A stretch of 64,000 nucleotides of DNA, taken from contig OX637296.1 of NCBI GenBank assembly GCA_951799445.1, positions 17,918,001 to 17,982,000 of the forward strand, written 5' to 3'. The notes under the pieces are model-generated. The model was given only the letters and a program-made list of their open reading frames with translations. It was not told the DNA's origin and did not search any database. Origin of the DNA: Pseudisothecium myosuroides (taxonomy: Eukaryota > Streptophyta > Bryopsida > Hypnales > Lembophyllaceae). Positions 23,877-36,039 of the stretch are shown here, piece by piece (the first letter of the stretch is position 1; every line of letters begins with the position of its first letter). The translations under genes and the position numbers were made by a program.

Positions 23877-24464
23877 TGTCTTTTACTTTATCATTCTTGG
23901 TAAGCACTCTTCAATCTTTGAAGATTGAGAATGGGGTGAAGAAGGCCTATTGTGTCAGAACTAATGGAGGAATGAGAATGTGAATTAGATATGTTGTTGC
24001 ATGACTGCTTGTTTCTTGCCTACTAGAATTGTCTCGATGCAGTTGCTGACTGGTCCTTTGCAAGCCGGGGCTTATATAATATTATGATATCTAGAGACTG
24101 GCTGCAAATTGAAACTATTACATTATATTAAGGAAGTTTTTTCTCAATAAACTAATGTAGGAGATCTGCTTTGCCTAAGAAACTGGCTTGTTTGTTGTAA
24201 ATGATGAATTGGAATAAGAAAATTGATGTCTGATTTCTTCAGATCGTAGCAATTCGTTTGAGCAGTTATCGGATGCAGTCGTTCGATGTCTGAAATGGCA
24301 GTACTCTAAAGCCTAGAATATCTGAAGTTTTCCCAACTGTTTCAATTCAATGTAGTTCTATTAGGTCATATCACATCCTATTTGTGTAACTCTGATTTGG
24401 GTTTCTAACTCGGTGCATAGGCAATGTGAATTTGGCCTGTTTACAGAGCAACGTGCCAAGAACA
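23577..24464. other. Upstream region of the F-box gene, with an (AT)n microsatellite at 23804-23876
   Basis: It contains an (AT)n microsatellite of about 73 bp, then unique-looking sequence leading into the F-box gene. A plausible splice acceptor (CTCGGTGCATAG, 24420) lies 45 bp before the ATG, so a 5' UTR intron is possible. Confidence 0.5.
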
Positions 24465-25666
24465 ATGGATTCATTTGTTTCGGAGACAACTTCGAATGCT
24501 TCTGATGATTTTACTGCTAGAGACGAATTCTTGGGAAAAAATCGTTCATTGAAGCCCTCTGATAGAAATGAGGTTGACTCTGAGTTTGGAGATGAGGGCG
24601 AGGCCAAGGTCTGCTTGATCATGCCGTGTGGTGCAAACTCCCGGAAGAGTTGTTGGTAAACATTTTTGCAAGACTGCCTGTGAAGAACATCCTCCAAATT
24701 CGTTCTTTGAGCAAGTCTTGGAGATTTACCATAACTTCCCCTCAATTCCAGCAAGCATTTTCTGAGTCTTCCTTAGTGAGGATTTCTCTGCTGGTCGGAA
24801 GTGATCAATGTGACACAATCTTTTTCAGCCAAGAGAACAAGGAGGAAGGCTTTCGACTTGGTTTTAATCCTCGCAATTCAGAGAAGCCGTTTGACGATTC
24901 CTTTGATATAGCAGGTACTGCAAGTGGCCTCATTTGTGTCATTGAGCATGAAGATCAAGAACCTAATTTTTCATATAGCTTTCTCAGAGTTTTTGTTATG
25001 AATCTGGTGATTGGTGTTCGTCGTGAACTACCCTCTCCTCATATCACGACCTTGAGACCCAAATTGGTCCAGATGAAGGCAAATGTCCACGGCGGTTATA
25101 CCATCACGTTCATGTACTCGAAAGACCGTGAAGAGCTTCAAGTGACCTCATGGCAAGTCTATGATTCTGTGAAGAACCTATGGAGCAAAGATGAGGGAAG
25201 AGCCATTGCAGACTTCAAAGGTGTGGAAGCTTTCAACATGTGTTTTTCTTTAGGGGAAGGTGAACAGTATGATGTTCCAGCAACTTTCCATAAGGAGACC
25301 AAGGCGATCAATGTATTTAATCTTCATGAAGGAAATGAAAGGTGCGATCCTTGGGATTATCTTTCAAATCCCAATGGACATGTGCATAATGTGTCTGGAG
25401 AGTTGTACAAGCTTTGTACGCGGGAAGGGCGGCATGGTGTTTGGAGGCTATTGTGCTCAAGCCAATGGGAGATGGTATGTGAATGCCCTGATTTGGAGGG
25501 GGTGTGGACTTGCCTTCGCGTGATGAATGACCTGGTTGTTTTGATTATTGAGTTACCGGTGCCTTTCGAGTCTACCAAATGGTATGACAAAGTTCATGAA
25601 GTTGATGGTGATTATTGTCGTCATAGTGGTATTGTGAAGGTTTTTCACATGCCCACAAAGGTATGA
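24465..25666 (+). CDS. F-box protein gene with probable frameshift
   Basis: This is an F-box protein, a substrate adaptor of SCF ubiquitin ligases. ATG at 24465 opens a 65-codon frame (MDSFVSETTSNAS) running to 24659. The F-box (CKLPEELLVNIFARLPVKNI, then RSLSKSW) lies in another frame that is open from 24596 and continues to TGA at 25664-25666. That frame has no ATG before or within the F-box, so a one-base deletion (or two-base insertion) between 24596 and 24659 is the simplest explanation. The C-terminal ~300 residues resemble F-box-associated beta-propeller regions. The layout matches the F-box genes at 11.5 and 39 kb (AVW..LP.ELL), but it is a distant paralogue. It is either a young pseudogene or a sequence error. 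Confidence 0.7.
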
Positions 25667-26327
25667 CATAGTTTTCCTAAAGATGAACACTTTACTACAC
25701 ACTTCGAGTTCTGTAATTGGCATGGTTTAGTTGATGAGTATCCTTTTTTGGTGGAGATTTGATTTGATTCCATTCCTTGATTTTCTTAGTCTGTAGTGGA
25801 AGGAACTCTTTATAGATTTTTATAGATTTTTATAGATTTTCTTATGATTCGGGTTGAGTACCATAGATGATGTTGATTACTGGATGCAAACTTTATTGAA
25901 GAACATTGAATAGTCTCTAATTTCTTGAACATTTCCATGAGTTTTGTACGACTCTTGTTATTTTTGTTGTTTTGTAAACTTAAATACTCCGTTATCTTTC
26001 ATCATATCAAGCATCTTGCAATTGCTGAATCCCGGAAGGACGAGTTGGTCTCCATGGAAATCATCCTTTTGTTTTGGTATCTACTCAAGAGCACTTGTTG
26101 GATGTCAAACTATTGTACAAGACCTCTTTTCACACATAATTATGAGGATGGACATCTACACTTCTATCCTATATAAAAGGATTCTTTGTCATCCATCATA
26201 CACCAAGTATCTATAGTGTCTTTTTAGAGTTAAGGATTCAAAAACTTTTTGTATCTTGCAAGTGAGCAAGTGTCATTTTTTTGGACAATATTACACCTTT
26301 TTATATCATAAGATTGCAAATATGGTA
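25667..26327. other. 3' flank of the F-box gene, non-coding
   Basis: A triple TTTTTATAGA repeat lies near 25812-25840. No other gene is visible before the Stowaway-like element. Confidence 0.5.
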
Positions 26328-26918
26328 CTCCCTTTGTCCCGAAAAAATCTAGGGTATCTAAATCTACTTGTCCCAAATTAAATTTGACATTGACTCTCCA
26401 CAATTTGATGGACAACAATTGAAGCTAGTTCGAACATGGTGAAGCAAAAGAATTCACAGATGTCATGTTCCAAAGACTATATAGCAATTCAATTCCTACA
26501 AAGTGAATTGCTATACAACTTCTAACTAACCAAAGGTGAAGAATTCATCCCAAGACTATACAAAAATTGCTACTAACAATTCTCTTGTTGAAAATTTTTG
26601 TAAGTTAAATCACAAGACATTGTCAAAATTGAATACAGAGGACATCAATGGATGTCATTGCATCAAAGTTGCTTGGAAAATCATCAAAATTAATATCACT
26701 GGAGCAATTCTAAAAAAAAAAAAAATTTGTCACTTTTTTCACAAGTTTTCAACATGTGCCGGTTCACTATTGACTTTCATTCTTTTACACCTAGTGGGCT
26801 TACAAGTGGGCTTTAGTAGAAGCTATGGTAACTATAAAATTCCTTAAAAATAGGAACATTTCATGTGTTAATCTAGCCATTTCTAGAAAATCCCAATTTT
26901 ATTTCAGGTCGAAGGGAA
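26328..26918. mobile_element. Stowaway-like MITE relic (TA target)
   Basis: The left end CTCCCTTTGTCCCGAAAAAA, preceded by TA (26326-26327), resembles the CTCCCTCCGT terminus of Stowaway MITEs. The complement of the right end is TTCCCTTCGACCTGAAATAA, followed by TA at 26919-26920. The inverted repeats are imperfect. There is no ORF. It would have been moved by a Tc1/mariner transposase. Confidence 0.5.
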
Positions 26919-26920
26919 TA

Positions 26921-28335
26921 TCAAAGAATATAATAAATATAAATTAGCCTTCATAAGGACATACCACTTTTCAACAAGGTTGGAGGTTATTCACAATTGA
27001 AGAGGCAAAATTATCATCATTGATTGTTGATAATTCATCGAATATCTTAGGAAGGAAGAAAAAAACATCATTGCTATGCAAATACAATTGAGAAGAAATT
27101 AAACAATAATTGGCAATGGTTGAATAATATTTTTAATCTTCATTAAAGTATGGGCTAGTTAAATTAATTATTATTTTTTCAATAAATTCATTTGACCAAG
27201 CTCCATTGTTGTTGAATATTGTTAGTTAAATAATTTAAATTACCTCTTCAATGTTATATTTGTATGCAATATTAACATTGTCAATATGCAACAAATTTTC
27301 AAATTATCCATTTTGGTTAACTAGGTTGACATTGAAGAGGTGTGAGTGTCTGACAATAGTTATAGGTATTGAAATATCGACATTGATAATGTCATAGCAA
27401 ATAGTATTTGGTTGGTTGTATGTAGGATAAATTACTTAATAGATAAATGACTAATTTATAATTTGGATTATTTTGTCAATATGCAAAGAAGTCATTAGCT
27501 TCAATTCTCGAATGCAAAATGGCTTTACAAAATTTTCTAAAACTTTTACAATGTGAATTCCTAGAATTTCAAGGAATTTAAAAATTTAAATGAATTTCAA
27601 GGAAATAAAAAATCAATAATTTCTCTAGTAACACTTTATACATAGCTCCCATGGTCCCTATGCTACACAAACTTCACCCTTAAGGGGTGCACTCCGTGAA
27701 AAAAAGAAGGATATGGGTAGGAACACCGAGTAATTAATGGAGCATTATTTTTTGTCTATTGTTTATTTTGCATTTTATCATTATGTATCTTTTTAATTTG
27801 GTTCATTAAAAAGGGGTATACATTAAATATAATTTCCAATTGCCATAAATATATCTTATGCTATATTAGTTCAATTTTTTTGCACTACCCACAATTAGTC
27901 CTAGAATTTGGTATAAGGTTTAGGGTTCACAATTAAGGGGCTTCCTATCCCCTTAGCGTTCCAACATTTAGAAATTCATATCTAATCCCACAAAGCTCTA
28001 AAAAAATATGAAATGACTTGGATTAGATGCCAATTCCATTTTTCTTTCAAGAAAAAGTTAATAGAAAATAATTCAAGAAGTCCAAACCATATATCAAGAA
28101 GAATAAAAACACAAACAAAACCTAATAGTTTCATGTAGATTGAGTGAGTAGAAGCCAACTTTGATAAAAATGCTCTATTCCAAGCTTATTTTTTAGTAAA
28201 TAGTAATGTTTGTGGAAACAACAAACAAAGGCTAAAAATGTGAGCCTTAGTTAAAGACAAAAGATTCAAGCAGTTGTGCATTTTCAAAGCTTTGTGATCA
28301 TGCAGCCTAAGCATTCTCAGCTTTTTGTGAGATAT
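26921..28335. other. AT-rich non-coding sequence
   Basis: Only short AT-rich ORFs. GGGGTGCACTCC at 27685-27696 looks like part of the terminus of the 46543-56194 element, but it lacks the CTCGG start and any partner. Confidence 0.45.
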
Positions 28336-29005
28336 CACTATAAGAAAACAATGTTTGTTCTAATCCCTAAATTTTGCATGTTGATGTCGTATGTAATGTC
28401 TTGAAATGTCTACGTAGATGTCCAAAATTTTGCGTTGCCTAAAACGTGCCAAAAGCGTTGAAAATCTCGACGGACATCCAAGTGTTTTCAAGAAGACATT
28501 CAAAAAGACATGGGTCAATAGGGTCCTCAAAAGCCACCATGTGGCTGCTACCTAAGCGCCAAGTGGACACAAGCAACCACGTAAGAAGTTTTTCATCCAT
28601 TCTCGTCTATGATGTGCCTGGCATCTAAGGAGGCATGTGACGTAGCGGCAAAAAAAGTGACGTAGCATCCAACAAGGATGATGTGGCTTGCCACGTCAAC
28701 ATAGTTTTTTGTTGTTTAAGAATTTTAATATTGTCTTTGAAGACGTCAAGTTAGACATCTACACGTTTTTTGAGGCATCAACTTAGACGTCCAAATGTCT
28801 TGTAACATCAATGTAGACGTCTACATGCATTTCATCATGAATATCTCTAGCAATGTTTAATATGATTTTAAGAGAACAAAATGATGTCACGTTAGACATT
28901 CATGTGATTGAATGCACTATTTGGCATGTTATTAATATGGACAGTCTCACATGTCCTACATGATGTTCACATGCATTTTATAATGTCCAATACAACATCA
29001 TCTCA
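28336..29005. mobile_element. CACTA-like left end and subterminal repeats
   Basis: CACTATAAGAAAAC at 28336 matches the CACTA-superfamily terminus. It is followed by many short related motifs (ACGTCTACATG, GACGTCCAAATG, GACATCCAAG) of the kind that line CACTA ends. The right end was not found. The complete CACTA element at 29009 may have inserted here. Confidence 0.4.
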
Positions 29006-29008
29006 AAC

Positions 29009-32000
29009 CACTGCAAGAAAATGGGGATAAATGTGACTGCGCAATCACAGGAATCCGGAATTGCAGTCGCGATCGTGACTGTCCCTCTCTAATTGTACGC
29101 TCTGCCTTTTGTCGATCGGGTCCAAATCAGTCTGCAGTCGCGGCCACGACTGGAGGATGAAAATTGGATGAAAAATAGACTTCCTGCTTGTTATTTCTTT
29201 CCCGGTTCATTTCTTTTCCTTTTGGAAGGTGAAAGTCATATTTTGTGACTTGGCATCACTGTGATACAATTGCATCCTGACTTCTTGCTCACCGAAGGGG
29301 TTTTTTGAGCCAATTTGATGGTGCCTACGTGGATCACGTCACGTTGACATGTCTGCAGTTTAGAAGTGAGTCATTTCAGAGTCACGTTCAGTCGTCGTAC
29401 GCCACTGCAAGTCACTTCGGGACGACTAGAACATGAGTTCTTCAAAATTGCAAAGCAACTTCAAAGCAATTTCATGCCATGTTCGAGTGGAGAGTATTCA
29501 TTCTAATATTGTGAAGCTACCAAAGTAGGTAAGCAAAAAAAATACAACACAACTGACTACAGCTACGCTGTAGACATAGTTCATGGGGATGATTTAATAA
29601 TTGAAGGATTGCAAAAATACTAAAGACAAAGTGCTTTACTTTCTAATGACAAATTGAACATCCTAAGACTATCTAATGTTGTGCACTTTAGGAGCGTTGG
29701 AAATCTGTGCCCACGACACAACTCCGTTGCAACTCCTTCGACTAAGTTAGGACTTCTCCAACACTACAATATGATTGCGTAGCCAAGGTGACTACTAATA
29801 ATGTTCTTGCACCAACTGTATACTAAGACCTCCGTAATCTTGCAACAATATATCTTTGAGTACTCCAACTTAATTTACAGATAAGTCCCCTTCATTTTCC
29901 GAAGGCTATTCAAAGACCGATACCATATTGCTATTGTTGTTTTGCAATCCAGCACTAGTTGCATCATCCATTTGGAAGTGGTTCTCAAAAGCCATGATCT
30001 GGAAGTACCTTCTGGCTTTTTGTCAGGATTTTGCACTTAGCAATAAGCAATCCCGGTCCTCAGTCACATATCCAGATCAAAATTGCGGATGGAGCTCACC
30101 ATCCAGTCCATTAGCATTGGAGTGGCTGGATTCGCCCTATGTTCACCCCGCCATTTTCTGCAAGTGCACTTGGCTATATGATTAGACGATTGTAGGATGA
30201 ATGCAATAGGTGAGACTATAATAGATAGACAGTTTACGGTCTTGTAGTTGTTGCAGGACTTTACAGTGAGGTTGTGACAATGCCAACACTATCACCCAAC
30301 TAAATGCAGTTGAGAGAAAGTTGTGTTTTGCTACTGCGCACTCCTCCTTGACACATAAATGACTTTAGAACGACTCTGTCACAACTTCCCATCACTCTTT
30401 CACTACTGATGCAAGAACTGAGTCCCCTAGACCTTTGCTATGAAGTAAAAGACTACCATACAAGTCTATGAAGTACGAATACTTGTGCCTAACTCTGAGG
30501 AGAAGAAATTCAATCGCATGTGGAAGGTGAAAGAAGCTCTCACACATAGAAATCTTCCATAATGGCCGTGTTCATGAGCACATATTGATGTGCTGTATCT
30601 CGTAGCGTAGCGGACATAACATATGGCTTCTCTGCGCCTTGAGGAACTTCCTTGCCTTGTTTCAAATTTTTCCATATTTTGTCATTCATTGTGTCCTATA
30701 AACATACCTCACTACCTGCAATTTGCCACACAACAAATCAAAATGGACCTAATTATAAGAGATCAAAGAATGGAATCAAGCCTTTCAAAAGGTAAAAAAT
30801 GTGAACATGAGCTTCTATAAGATAGACAAGTTGCGGAATTGACAGAGAGATTGAAGCCTATCCAAGAGACCTGCATTGACTTGTAAGTGCTACTCTTGTT
30901 CCTCCGAAGATCTTTAAGCACTTTGTGAAAACTACATGAAAAGAATTTGGTAGCAAATTTAGGGTGCTCAACTTTTGTATACAATGTTGTTCATGTTGGA
31001 CACAAAGATGTTTTCAAAGTTGTACATAAGTCATTTATTAGTTGGTTAGTAGTCACTTCTGAGTTCCAGAGCAGTCATTGGTCAAGTTGTGAAGCAGTCA
31101 CTCTTTGACACGTCATCGACTAGTTCATTTATAGTGCAATAAATGCAACGGCTGCGGCGCAACGTGGCGGCCACAGAACCTACCAGCGCCAATCTTAGGT
31201 TTTCAGTGGCCTAGATTTCGTCTCTCCCGATTTGAAAGGTTTGTTCTTGTGCTCTTGTCTATCATTGTGCCTCTACCTTTGTTTTTGCGGATGTTTTGTA
31301 TTGCTTGCCCCCTCCCTTGCAGTTTGTAGTGTCTTCTTCATTTCAAACTCAGATAGTTTCTTTCCTTCTTGCCTCTTGCTGTAGAGTGGAGTATTTTTGG
31401 TAGAAAGATCAAGTTGTCTAGGGACTCCCGTGGCAAGCCCCATATCTTGTTGTGGAAGCATACGATCAAAAGCTAGGGTTGTAAGTTCTTTGGTAGAGTA
31501 ATGCGCTGGCAAGGGTTCCTCCAAGACAACTCCGCTGTCAAATGAAGCGTGTCAACGGCTAGAGGATTAAGGGTCAGATTTGAAGGAGATGAAGACCAAC
31601 TGTGACTTCTCTGAAGAAGGTACGATCAATTCCTATGTTGTATTTGCGCCTTAGGATTTTGCTGTAGGATCAATGAGGACACCCTAAAGTAGTTTTTGCT
31701 TAGGGTTTGATGTCTTGAGTTGTAGTCATTTTTTATTGTGGGATAGCCTTGCAGGGGAGCTACTATTCTCTATGGTTTTGTTGAAGGGATGATTGAAACT
31801 TTGCAAAACCTCTCCTAGCTCTTGTAGTCACTCTTTCTCTGTATTGTAGTCATTCTTTCTTGGTGTAAGATTATTAGGGGGACTTATACTTTAGAGGGGG
31901 AGTTCTTTAGCATTTGGAGTTGTAATTTTTTGAATTTGTTATTGCCAAAGGTTTGGCTTTTTTTGCACTCATGTAGATCTTCTTTGGATCACAATTTAAT

Positions 32001-33465
32001 GAAGTCTTCTAATGCTCTTCCTGCTATAATATGGTATTGTTTTTCAATTGTGTCATCAGGTACCTAAATGCTGCTGAATTGGGGATTTTTTTTAATTCTC
32101 AATGATGTATTGAAGCTTAGAATGTCGTTTTCAAATTACAAGGTAGTGAACTTACATTTGGTCCAGGTAAGAAGTCGCCATGAAGTCAAGTACAAGTCAC
32201 GCACTAGTCACAAAAATGTAGAGAACCAGTAGAGAGTTTAATAATTTTCAATTTTGTAAGTACTTCATGGAAGATTGCAAAGGCTAATTTGTTGCCTATT
32301 GCAGATCAACATCAGCAACAAAGTCTTCCTCGTGAATCCTTGATCTGTGAAGCAAAAACTGGTTGTGGGGAGCATTAGCAGATTGCCATGTCAACGCAAG
32401 TTCTGAACTTTCAAGTATACAGAATTTATGACTTGATGCAGCCTTTGGCTTCCTGCAAATGAATAGGCAAGAGAAAGTAGTTCATTCTATAGTGTAAGTA
32501 GAATTGCATACAATATTGTTGTAAGTGCTGAGAGCCTATGGACCACTCTTCCTTTTGGAAATGTAAAAATTCCATTTTGCCATCACTATTCTTAAGTTGA
32601 ATGGATTGCATGATATCCAAGCTTAGTTGTTAGTGTCGAGTGTCTATCCAGCTTGCAATGTGAGTATTGTAGGAGTGCATTTAGAAGTCAAAGATTTATG
32701 TTTGAGAGTGTTGTCTTCCAATTGCACTGCATGTTTCTCTACTTGTATGGAAATCGTTGTATCACACACAATAGCAGCACTATTGACCACCAACTAAATG
32801 ACAACTCCTACTTGACTTAGTCAATTTAAATGACTAGAGCACAATTCAAAATGTATTGCACAACAACTTCAAAACAACTTCTCCTCAGTTAAAAGGCCCC
32901 ACATTCCTTTCTGCATACATTGTAGTAACCAGAAAACAACTAACAAATGACTTCTGACATCACTATATACGACGCCTTGGTAACTTTGTGATGACTTATA
33001 AATTACTGTCGCACAACTGCATTGCAACTTTGAAATGATTGTGACCCTCACCCCGACGTCGCAATCCACGTTAGATTTATTAGGGGTCTGACGCAATTGA
33101 TAAATGATTGGCTAATGATTAGCCACGTGGCCGTCCATGTCAGATTTATCATGGGTCCAACGCAACTCGGAAGTGATTGCCAAATGACTGGATACATGGA
33201 TGTCCACGTCATATAGTCTCTTGAAGCACTTTCCACCTCAGAGTTTATCATCCATCTCCCACCCAGAAAGAAAAAGAAAGAAAAAGATGGTGATAATAGT
33301 TTTCTTCATTACTTCAAAAAATGTAGATTTTAGACCAAAACATATGACATTCTGATGACTGCAGCAGTTGCAGTCATGAACCAGTCACATTTTGCAAAAA
33401 TGACTACTGGAAGTCACGTTACAGTCATTTTTCGCACTCACGTTTACCCCCATTTTCTTGTAGTG
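29009..33465. mobile_element. CACTA (En/Spm) element, 4,457 bp, TSD AAC, no transposase seen
   Basis: The left end CACTGCAAGAAAATGGGGAT and the complement of the right end CACTACAAGAAAATGGGGGT form an inverted repeat of about 28 bp. It is flanked by AAC at 29006-29008 and 33466-33468. The 3-bp duplication and CACTA start define the superfamily. Both ends are rich in repeats of the GTGACTGC/GCAACTTC/AGTCATTT type, probably transposase-binding sites. The longest internal ORFs are under 90 codons and none resembles a transposase, so the element is non-autonomous or decayed. No captured host gene was recognised. Confidence 0.85.
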
Positions 33466-33468
33466 AAC

Positions 33469-33802
33469 CTCCTATATGGCTAAATGTCAAGTTTTGTTGT
33501 ACAAATTTCATTGGTTCATATAAACGAACAGATTACGTGGGCTTTGGAGTGTCTCATTTGCACGTAAACGACATCCATTATGACAATACATATATTGTGT
33601 CTCCTTTGTATATTACCATCGTGTTAATGGCGCATAGCAACCGTGTGTAACCAATTCTGTGTGGATTCCATGTATAAATAATGCTTGACGAAACCCTCAT
33701 GGATTATATATTGAATCAACTTGTACGGAATCCGTGCAATATATAACACTAAGTGAAGGCTTGGCACGGACTTCTTGTAATTTCACCATGATAGTCCTTG
33801 GT
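33469..33802. other. Non-coding flank of the CACTA element
   Basis: No gene. CGGAATCCGTGC at about 33730 resembles sequence at about 18470, so it may belong to another repeat family. Confidence 0.4.
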
Positions 33803-34100
33803 CTATAGTAAAACAACTTTTTTCAAAAAACTTTAAACTAAAAAAAGTTGTAAAATCAAGTTAACTTTCATCTTCAAAAATTCGTTTGAGATTTTATTCC
33901 TCCAATCAAAAGTTATGTACAAAGTTCAGAGAGGGGTTGGAAGGGGCATTTTTTTGACATTTTCAAACATCCTCTCTGAAATTTGTCCATAACTTTCGAT
34001 TGGAGGCTCAAAATTTCAAATAGTTTCTTGGGGATGAAAGTTAACTTGATTTTATAAATTTTCTTAATTTAAAGTTTCAAGAAAAAGTTGTTCTACTATG
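33803..34100. repeat. Long inverted repeat (foldback, ~125-bp arms)
   Basis: The left arm (from 33803) and the complement of the right arm (ending 34100) share AAAACAACTTTTT, AAAATCAAGTTAACTTTCAT, AAAGTTATG and TTCAGAGAGG in the same order. They are separated by a loop of about 40 bp. A transcript would form one long imperfect hairpin. It may be a foldback MITE or a small-RNA precursor. Confidence 0.7.
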
Positions 34101-34199
34101 TCCAAATAGCCTCCAAAGTCTGCTGACTTTACAAAGCAAATGAAAAGCAATTGCAAAAAATAAATATATAAAATTCTACATGCCATTTAATCACTTAGA

Positions 34200-34364
34200 G
34201 ATTTGCATGATGCAATGGTTAAGAGTCTTGCAACAAAAACAAGTATTTGCTGTATAAGAAGTTTTGTCCTTGTGACGACCCTCAATTTCCTTGTTATGCA
34301 AATAAATAGACTTGTCTTGCAACAAAAACAAGTAGTTGCATTATTAGAAGTTTTGTCCTTGTAT
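34200..34364. repeat. Partial tandem duplication with A-box-like start
   Basis: The unit CTTGCAACAAAAACAAGTA followed by AGAAGTTTTGTCCTTGT occurs twice (about 34229 and 34315). A similar pair occurs near 18090-18140. The start GCAATGGTTAAGAGTC resembles a pol III A box, so a SINE fragment is possible. Confidence 0.4.
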
Positions 34365-34368
34365 ATAA

Positions 34369-35132
34369 GGGTGATTGCAAGAAACACTTATACTATTTGT
34401 TGCATTTTGCATTTTTGTACTTTTTGTATTATGAGTCACCTTTAGTACCATTGAAGGCATGGAACCTAAAATTTGAATGGTCAATTAGATTTCAAATTTA
34501 CTATTCTAACAATATGTGATGTTCATCATTGGATGACAAAAATGGATGGAAATACTTAATTTGCCATTAAAAAACAATTTACATTGGCAGATAGAAGGTA
34601 TTAAGAGCCCCATCAATACTTTTGAGTCTTTTTGTGTATCCTAAAGTACTATTTTGAGCCACATGCTACAATTTACCTTAGAAAATGAGACTTTCACATT
34701 TCTATTTTTGAAAATTAGGAAATGAGTTTGAAAACATTTTTAATTCAACATAAATTCAACTTGAATATAGCACACTTTAGGCCAATATAAAACACACTTG
34801 GAAAATGTTTTTGGAAATCCCTCTCCTAAGAAGGTATATTTCTATTAGAAGAGCTAGCCTACCAAATTTGATGATGTAACTCTTCAAAAAAGGTACTCGA
34901 TAGTACTAAAAACCACCAAAATCGCATGTGTGACATATATTCAAATTTTAGTTTTAGCTATTAAATTAATTTTGAAAAAATTGGGATAATTCAAGTGCAT
35001 TTTCTACTGCTATAGGAAGCTTGCTTTTGAATTTCATGTTCATTCAATCATTTTTGCAATACTTATGGCACAAAACAACTTCTGCATTGAATGTGTGATA
35101 GAAAATAGTACATGTGTTTCTTGCAATCACCC
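34369..35132. mobile_element. 764-bp element, TIR GGGTGATTGCAAGAAACAC, TSD ATAA
   Basis: The left end GGGTGATTGCAAGAAACACT and the complement of the right end GGGTGATTGCAAGAAACACA match closely. The element is flanked by ATAA at 34365-34368 and 35133-35136. Same family as 35287-36021. Non-coding. A 4-bp duplication would fit Sola-type transposition, but the assignment is open. Confidence 0.75.
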
Positions 35133-35286
35133 ATAAGATCAACGAAGCAAAGGTTCATGCATGAAGGACAATGATCATATGAGCAATACATGTAACCAAA
35201 TCAAATCTGCCATTAAACATGTTCCCCAAAATTATACTAAGTATGTACAATATAGAACAAGTATACAAGACAAATGTGCAAGAGTA

Positions 35287-36021
35287 GGGTGAATGCTAGA
35301 AACACCTGCCAATTTTGTTGCATTTTTATAGTACTCATGATTTTTCTTCTGGAGTGCTATAAAATTAGGAAAATAATTTTTTTTTTAAATTAAAAAATGG
35401 CTAACGTATACACTTTTAAGATGAAGGTAACCACTAAAGGAAATGCATAGAAAAATTCTTTAAGCTAGAGAACTAGAAACTAAGTGCCAAATCTCAAGAA
35501 AATAGATACTTTGATGTATAAATTAGTTAAAAATAGGAAACAAAAATAAATACAAAAAACAAAAATTGGCCATTTGTAACAACTCTATGGAGATGGTCAT
35601 TCAGCCAAAAAAACTCCAAAATAATATTTTATATGTTTCAAAATGTGAGCAGAAAGAAGCTCTCTTTATGGACTTCCACACAATACAAAATTAACTATTT
35701 TTAGAATTCCTTTCTTGCATAGCTACAAGTCTATTAGAAAACCATGCCCTCCAAATTTCGGCTCAAAATTTGTTTTTTGGGGTACTAAATAGTACTAAAA
35801 CCCTCCAAATTGGCAAGTGTGATATAAAATTGGGGCTATTTTTGGACAGTAAACTATTTTTGAAAATTACCAAAAACATTAGTTAAGGTGTATAATAGTC
35901 ATGAGTACCTTGCATACAAATCTTGAATCATTTGGAGCCAGAATGCAAAAGTTATAACCAAAAAACAAATCAAAGTGCAAGGTGTGACGCAAAATAGTAC
36001 AGGTGTTTCTTGCATTCACCC
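35287..36021. mobile_element. 735-bp element, TIR GGGTGAATGC, TSD AGTA
   Basis: The left end GGGTGAATGCTAGAAACACC and the complement of the right end GGGTGAATGCAAGAAACACC match. It is flanked by AGTA at 35283-35286 and 36022-36025. The interior is related to 22854-23576 and, inverted, to parts of 15.0-16.8 kb and 41.5-42 kb. There is no ORF. Confidence 0.78.
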
Positions 36022-36039
36022 AGTAATGTTTATTATTGG

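Noticed and set aside
27685..27696. GGGGTGCACTCC, resembling the same terminus
   Set aside because: Same reason: no CTCGG start, no partner end. Possibly a relic, not supportable.
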